The notes under the pieces were generated by a model. It searched no databases, was not told where the DNA came from, and was given only the letters and a program-made list of their open reading frames with translations. Below are positions 60,739 through 64,000 of a stretch of DNA of 64,000 nt, piece after piece. The position numbers were made by a program, and so were the translations under genes. Source of the stretch: Elymus sibiricus (Eukaryota; Streptophyta; Magnoliopsida; Poales; Poaceae); NCBI GenBank assembly GCA_039707655.1, contig CM077667.1, positions 156,902,642-156,966,641 of the forward strand, given 5' to 3'. The first letter of the stretch is position 1, and each line of letters opens with the position of its first letter.

Positions 60739-61250
60739 AACTAAGTCATGAATATATCAGCTGGAGAACTATTAGTTAATTAATTAGTATGTTAAGATGA
60801 ATGTGATACATTGATATTTGTTTCTTAAGTTGAACAACTTTCAAGTGATACTGATGGTTCTTTCTATATATTGATCATGACGATGTTGTGTAATGGTTCT
60901 TTCATTGCTATATGTAGTAGCTAGCGTCGAGTTGAATGAAAAGCATAAAATAAAAATGGTAAACACAAAAATAAAAGGGGGAAACACAATATGAAAACCC
61001 CTAAACCCCTTCTTTCAAAAACAAAACCCCAGAGCCTGGCAGCTGCTGACGCGTGGCTGCCTTTTAGTCCCGGTCGGTGTTACCAACCGAGACTAAAGGT
61101 CCTCCTGCCAGGCGCCCCACGGCGGCCACGTGGAGCTCCTTTAGTCCTGGTTCGTAAGCCAACCGGGACTAAAAGTGATGGGCATTAGTCCCGATCGTTT
61201 TGTCCCGGTTGCAGAACCGGGACTAAAGGCCCTCTGGAACCGGGACTGAT
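60739..61250 (+). promoter_or_regulatory. CACTA right subterminal region
   Basis: After AT-rich 3' sequence, TTTAGTCCCGGT-type motifs in both orientations crowd 61060-61250, mirroring the left end. Confidence 0.8.
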
Positions 61251-62603
61251 GCCCTGTTTTCTACTAGTGGAAGATTGGAGGCCGCACGAGGGGGCACAAG
61301 CCAACAAGGCGTGCCTAGGGGGCTGGCCATGCCCTGATGGCTTGTGCCTCCCTGGCGCCACTCCTGACCCCGTTCTCTGGCCTATAAATTCACATATATT
61401 CCAAAAACCCTAGGGTGCACCCCGAAACACTTTTTCCGTAGCCGCAAGTCTCTGTTCCGCCACGATCTCATTTGGAGCTCCGTTATGGCACCCTGCCAGA
61501 GGGGGGATCGGTCACAGAGGGCCTCTTCATCAACCTTGCTTCCCTCATGATGATGTGTGGGTAGTTCACCACAGACCTACAAGACTGTAGTTAGTACCTA
61601 GATGGCTATATCTCTCTCTTTTGATCTTCAATACAATGAACATCGCATCTTCGCTTTGATCCATACAATGTAACTCTTTTGTGCGGTGCGTTTGTTGTGA
61701 TCCAATGAATTGTGGGTTTATGTTCAGATTATTCATGAAAAGTATTTGAGTCTTCTCCGAAATTATTTTGATTCTTAATTGCATGATCATTATAGCTTCG
61801 TAATTCTCTCTGATCTATCGATTTGCTTTGGCCAAGCAGATTGATCTTTCTTCAGTGGGAGAGGTGCATTGTAGTGGGTTCAACCTGACGAGTTTCTATA
61901 TCCCAGTGACAGAAGGGGACAAGTTGTGTCTTTGTGTTGTTGCCAGTAAGGATAAAACGATGGGGTTTATTCATATTGCTTGAGGTTACTTTGTCTACAT
62001 CAAGTCATCGTTCTCCATGCATTACTCCGTTTGTCATGAACTTAATACGTAGAGAGGCAAGCATCGAAGCGCTCTTGAAGTGGAGTAATAGTGATAGGTG
62101 CAGGCAGGAGTCAGCCTATTTGTCTTGGACGTGATCCCTATATACACATGATCATTGCCGTGAACATCGCATAATTATCCGCTTTTCTATCAATTACCCA
62201 ATAGTAATTTGTTTACCCACCGTATGCTTATTTTCATGAGAGATGCCTCTAGGGAAAACTACGGCCCCTGGTCTATTCACTTATATATTTACAAACTTAT
62301 CAATACCTTGATGTTCTTATTTACTTTTTATTTTATTTTGCAATTTACAATTATCTACTATTATCTACACGCTTCACTTGCGTGCAAATAACGAGATCAA
62401 GGGGATTGACAACCCTCTTGCCCGCGTTGGGTGCAAGTTGTTTTCTCTTTTGTGTGCAGCCGCTGAAGACGGTTGTGGATTGATATTCTTATTGGTTCGA
62501 TAAACCTTGTTTTCATAACTGAGGGAAATACTTACCCGTACTATGCTGCAATTACCCGTTCCTCTTCACAAAAAACCCAACGCAGATCACAAGTATCAGC
62601 CCT

Positions 62604-62767
62604 CCCAGCGGCTCGAAGCGTGTGTGTGTGTGTGTGGGGTGAGGATGGGGGAGGGGGTGGCAATAGTACATATACACGAAACCTTCGCGATGTCAGGTAC
62701 TGTCCGAGTTGTGATAGACGCATGTGCCACATCAAAAAGTTATGCATATGGTATTGAAATATCACAC
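62604..62767. other. Unassigned flank right of element A
   Basis: This is the continuation of 23188-23748 across A. It contains a GT run (62620-62640) followed by a G-rich stretch and no recognisable gene. Element F begins after CACAC (62763-62767). Confidence 0.4.
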
Positions 62768-63487
62768 TGATAACCCACAAGTATAGGGGATCGTAAAAGT
62801 CTTCGGAGGAAGTATTTTACCCAAATTTGTTGATTCGACACAAAGGCAGCCAAAGAATATTTATTGGTCTTAGTAGTTGAGTTGTCAATTCAACCACACC
62901 TGGAGTATCCTTCTATAGTAAAATTTTAGTAGCAAAGCAGAATAATGGTAGTAAGAGTAACAGTAACATCAACAGTTTTGTAGTGATTGTGACAGTAGTA
63001 GCAGCAATAGTAACTTAGCAAGATTCAGTATGTGAAAAGTGTGGGCCATGGATCAGCGATGGATAGATATGGACGACATTCATCATGTAACAGTTACACA
63101 CTAGAGCGACACAGAACTAGCTCTAGTTCATCAATATAATGTAGGCATGTATTCCGTATATAGTCATATGTGCTTGCAATAATAACTTGCATGGGATCTT
63201 TTTTCCTACCCTCCCGTGGCAGCGGGGACCATAAGGTAATCTAAGGGATATTAAGGCCTCTTTTAATAGAGAACCGGAACAAAGCATTAACACTAAGTGA
63301 ATACATGAACTCCTCAAACTATGGCAATCACCGGAAAGAATCCCAATTATTGTCACCTTGGGGTATGCGGATCATGACATGTAATAGGTGCATACAACTT
63401 GCAAGATAGGATCTAAAGCACTCTCATATTTATGAAAACATAATAGGTTTAGATCCGAAATCATGGCACTTGGACCCTAGTGACAAG
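62768..63487 (-). repeat. LTR of element F (partial)
   Basis: It begins TGATAACCCACAAGTATAGGGG, an LTR edge of the E-related type. No PBS lies to its left, so this is the outer edge of a 3' LTR or a solo LTR on the minus strand. Element G interrupts it at 63488. Confidence 0.75.
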
Positions 63488-64000
63488 TGACGTGGCTTCA
63501 GACTGCGTCGGTATTTCCCCCAAGAGGAAGGGATGATGCAGCACAGCGACGGTAAGTATTTCCCTCAGTTCTGAAACCAAGGTTATCGAACCAGTAGGAG
63601 GATCACCACCACCCAACAAGCAGCACCTGCACACAAACAACAAATACTTGCAACCCGACGCGAAAGAGAGGTTGTCAATCTCTCTACGGTAAAAAGATAG
63701 ATTAGGTAGTGATGGATAGGAGAGATAGATCTCTCAAGAACACAAAATAAAAAGGTCAAATAAAATATGAAGCAATATGTTTTTGGGTTTTTGGTTTTGT
63801 AGATCTGAAAACAAAGATGCAAAAAGATAGATCGGAAAGCAATATGTTGGAAAAGTAGACCCGGGGGCCGTAGGGTTCACTAGTGGCTTCTCTCATGAGT
63901 ATAGCGCATGGTGGGTGAACAAATTAGTGTTGGGCAATTGAGAGAAAATCGAATAGTCATGACGATATCCAAGGCGATGATCATTATATAGGCATCACGT
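63488..64000 (-). repeat. LTR of element G (partial, runs off the window)
   Basis: It begins TGACGTGGCTTCAGAC within F's LTR. Blocks such as AAGTATTTCCCTCAG and AGACCCGGGGGCC resemble A and B LTR ends read on the minus strand, which sets the orientation. The predicted target duplication is ACAAG (63483-63487). Its partner is outside the window. Confidence 0.65.

Larger units (their letters stand above)
50468..61269 (+). mobile_element. CACTA (En/Spm-type) DNA transposon inserted in A's 3' LTR
   Basis: Terminal inverted repeats CACTAGTAGAAAACAGGGC (50468-50486, and inverted at 61251-61269) are flanked by the 3-bp duplication GAA (50465-50467 and 61270-61272). Subterminal arrays of TTTAGTCCCGGTT and its complement fill roughly 50500-50760 and 61060-61250. 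Two gene regions are present: a TNP2-type transposase and a second, B3-like gene. Both are broken. A solo LTR interrupts the 5' end of the second gene. Confidence 0.95.
23754..62598 (+). mobile_element. Element A, non-autonomous LTR retrotransposon split by five direct insertions and their nested passengers
   Basis: GCCCT flanks the element on both sides (23749-23753 and 62599-62603). The 5' LTR is 23754-24456, 35746-36221 and 38313-38708, about 1575 bp in total. The 3' LTR is 42574-42585, 50224-50467 and 61273-62598, about 1582 bp. Both run from TGATACG to GTATCA. The internal region 38709-42573 has a PBS, one short ORF, structured non-coding sequence and a PPT, but no pol. The directly inserted elements are B, a Helitron, a Copia element and a CACTA; their own guests are a Helitron and two solo LTRs. 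The element without its guests is about 7 kb. Confidence 0.93.

Noticed and set aside
62541..62780. Short frames over the GT/GGGG run right of element A
   Set aside because: They arise from the simple repeat and the LTR end and have no supporting features.

Overview
The window is a piece of a large grass genome, most likely wheat or a close Triticeae relative. This is inferred from very dense nested LTR retrotransposons, a Copia element resembling the BARE1/Angela lineage, a CACTA transposon with TTTAGTCCCGGTT-type subterminal motifs, and LTRs that begin TGATACGTCTCC, a pattern common in Triticeae. All family names come from memory, not from a search. I see no intact host gene, tRNA or rRNA. 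About 730 bases (23188-23748 and 62604-62767) belong to no element I can define; everything else is transposable-element DNA, mostly decayed.

Left block (1-23187). The minus-strand retrotransposon E runs off the left edge. Its 5' LTR (2206-2861 plus 22311-23187) is split by the plus-strand retrotransposon C (2862-22305). C carries a gag-like frame, a 1.7-kb tandem duplication within that frame, and a second promoter-driven ORF. C's gag is split after 18 codons by the minus-strand Gypsy element D (4469-12672). D has decayed protease, reverse transcriptase, RNase H and integrase, and a separate B3-domain gene on the opposite strand with its own TATA box.

Right block (23754-62598). Matching 5-bp duplications (GCCCT) show that 38.8 kb is one retrotransposon, A, blown apart by later insertions. 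Its 5' LTR holds a sister element B (24457-35740) and a Helitron (36222-38312). B holds a solo LTR (26144-27796) and another Helitron (29998-32777). A's 3' LTR holds a Copia element (42586-50218, TSD TCTCC) and a 10.8-kb CACTA transposon (50468-61269, TSD GAA). The CACTA holds a second solo LTR (56095-57730). Two further LTRs, F and G, run off the right edge.

How the parts work together. A, B and E lack pol and look non-autonomous. They share PBS and PPT signals and a structured 3' non-coding region but carry different short 5' ORFs. The CACTA carries a decayed TNP2-type transposase and a second gene that appears to encode two B3-like DNA-binding domains flanking an acidic repeat. Its subterminal motifs recur at the promoter of that second gene. 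The most notable observation is that two unrelated transposons here, Gypsy D and the CACTA, each carry a B3-type gene.
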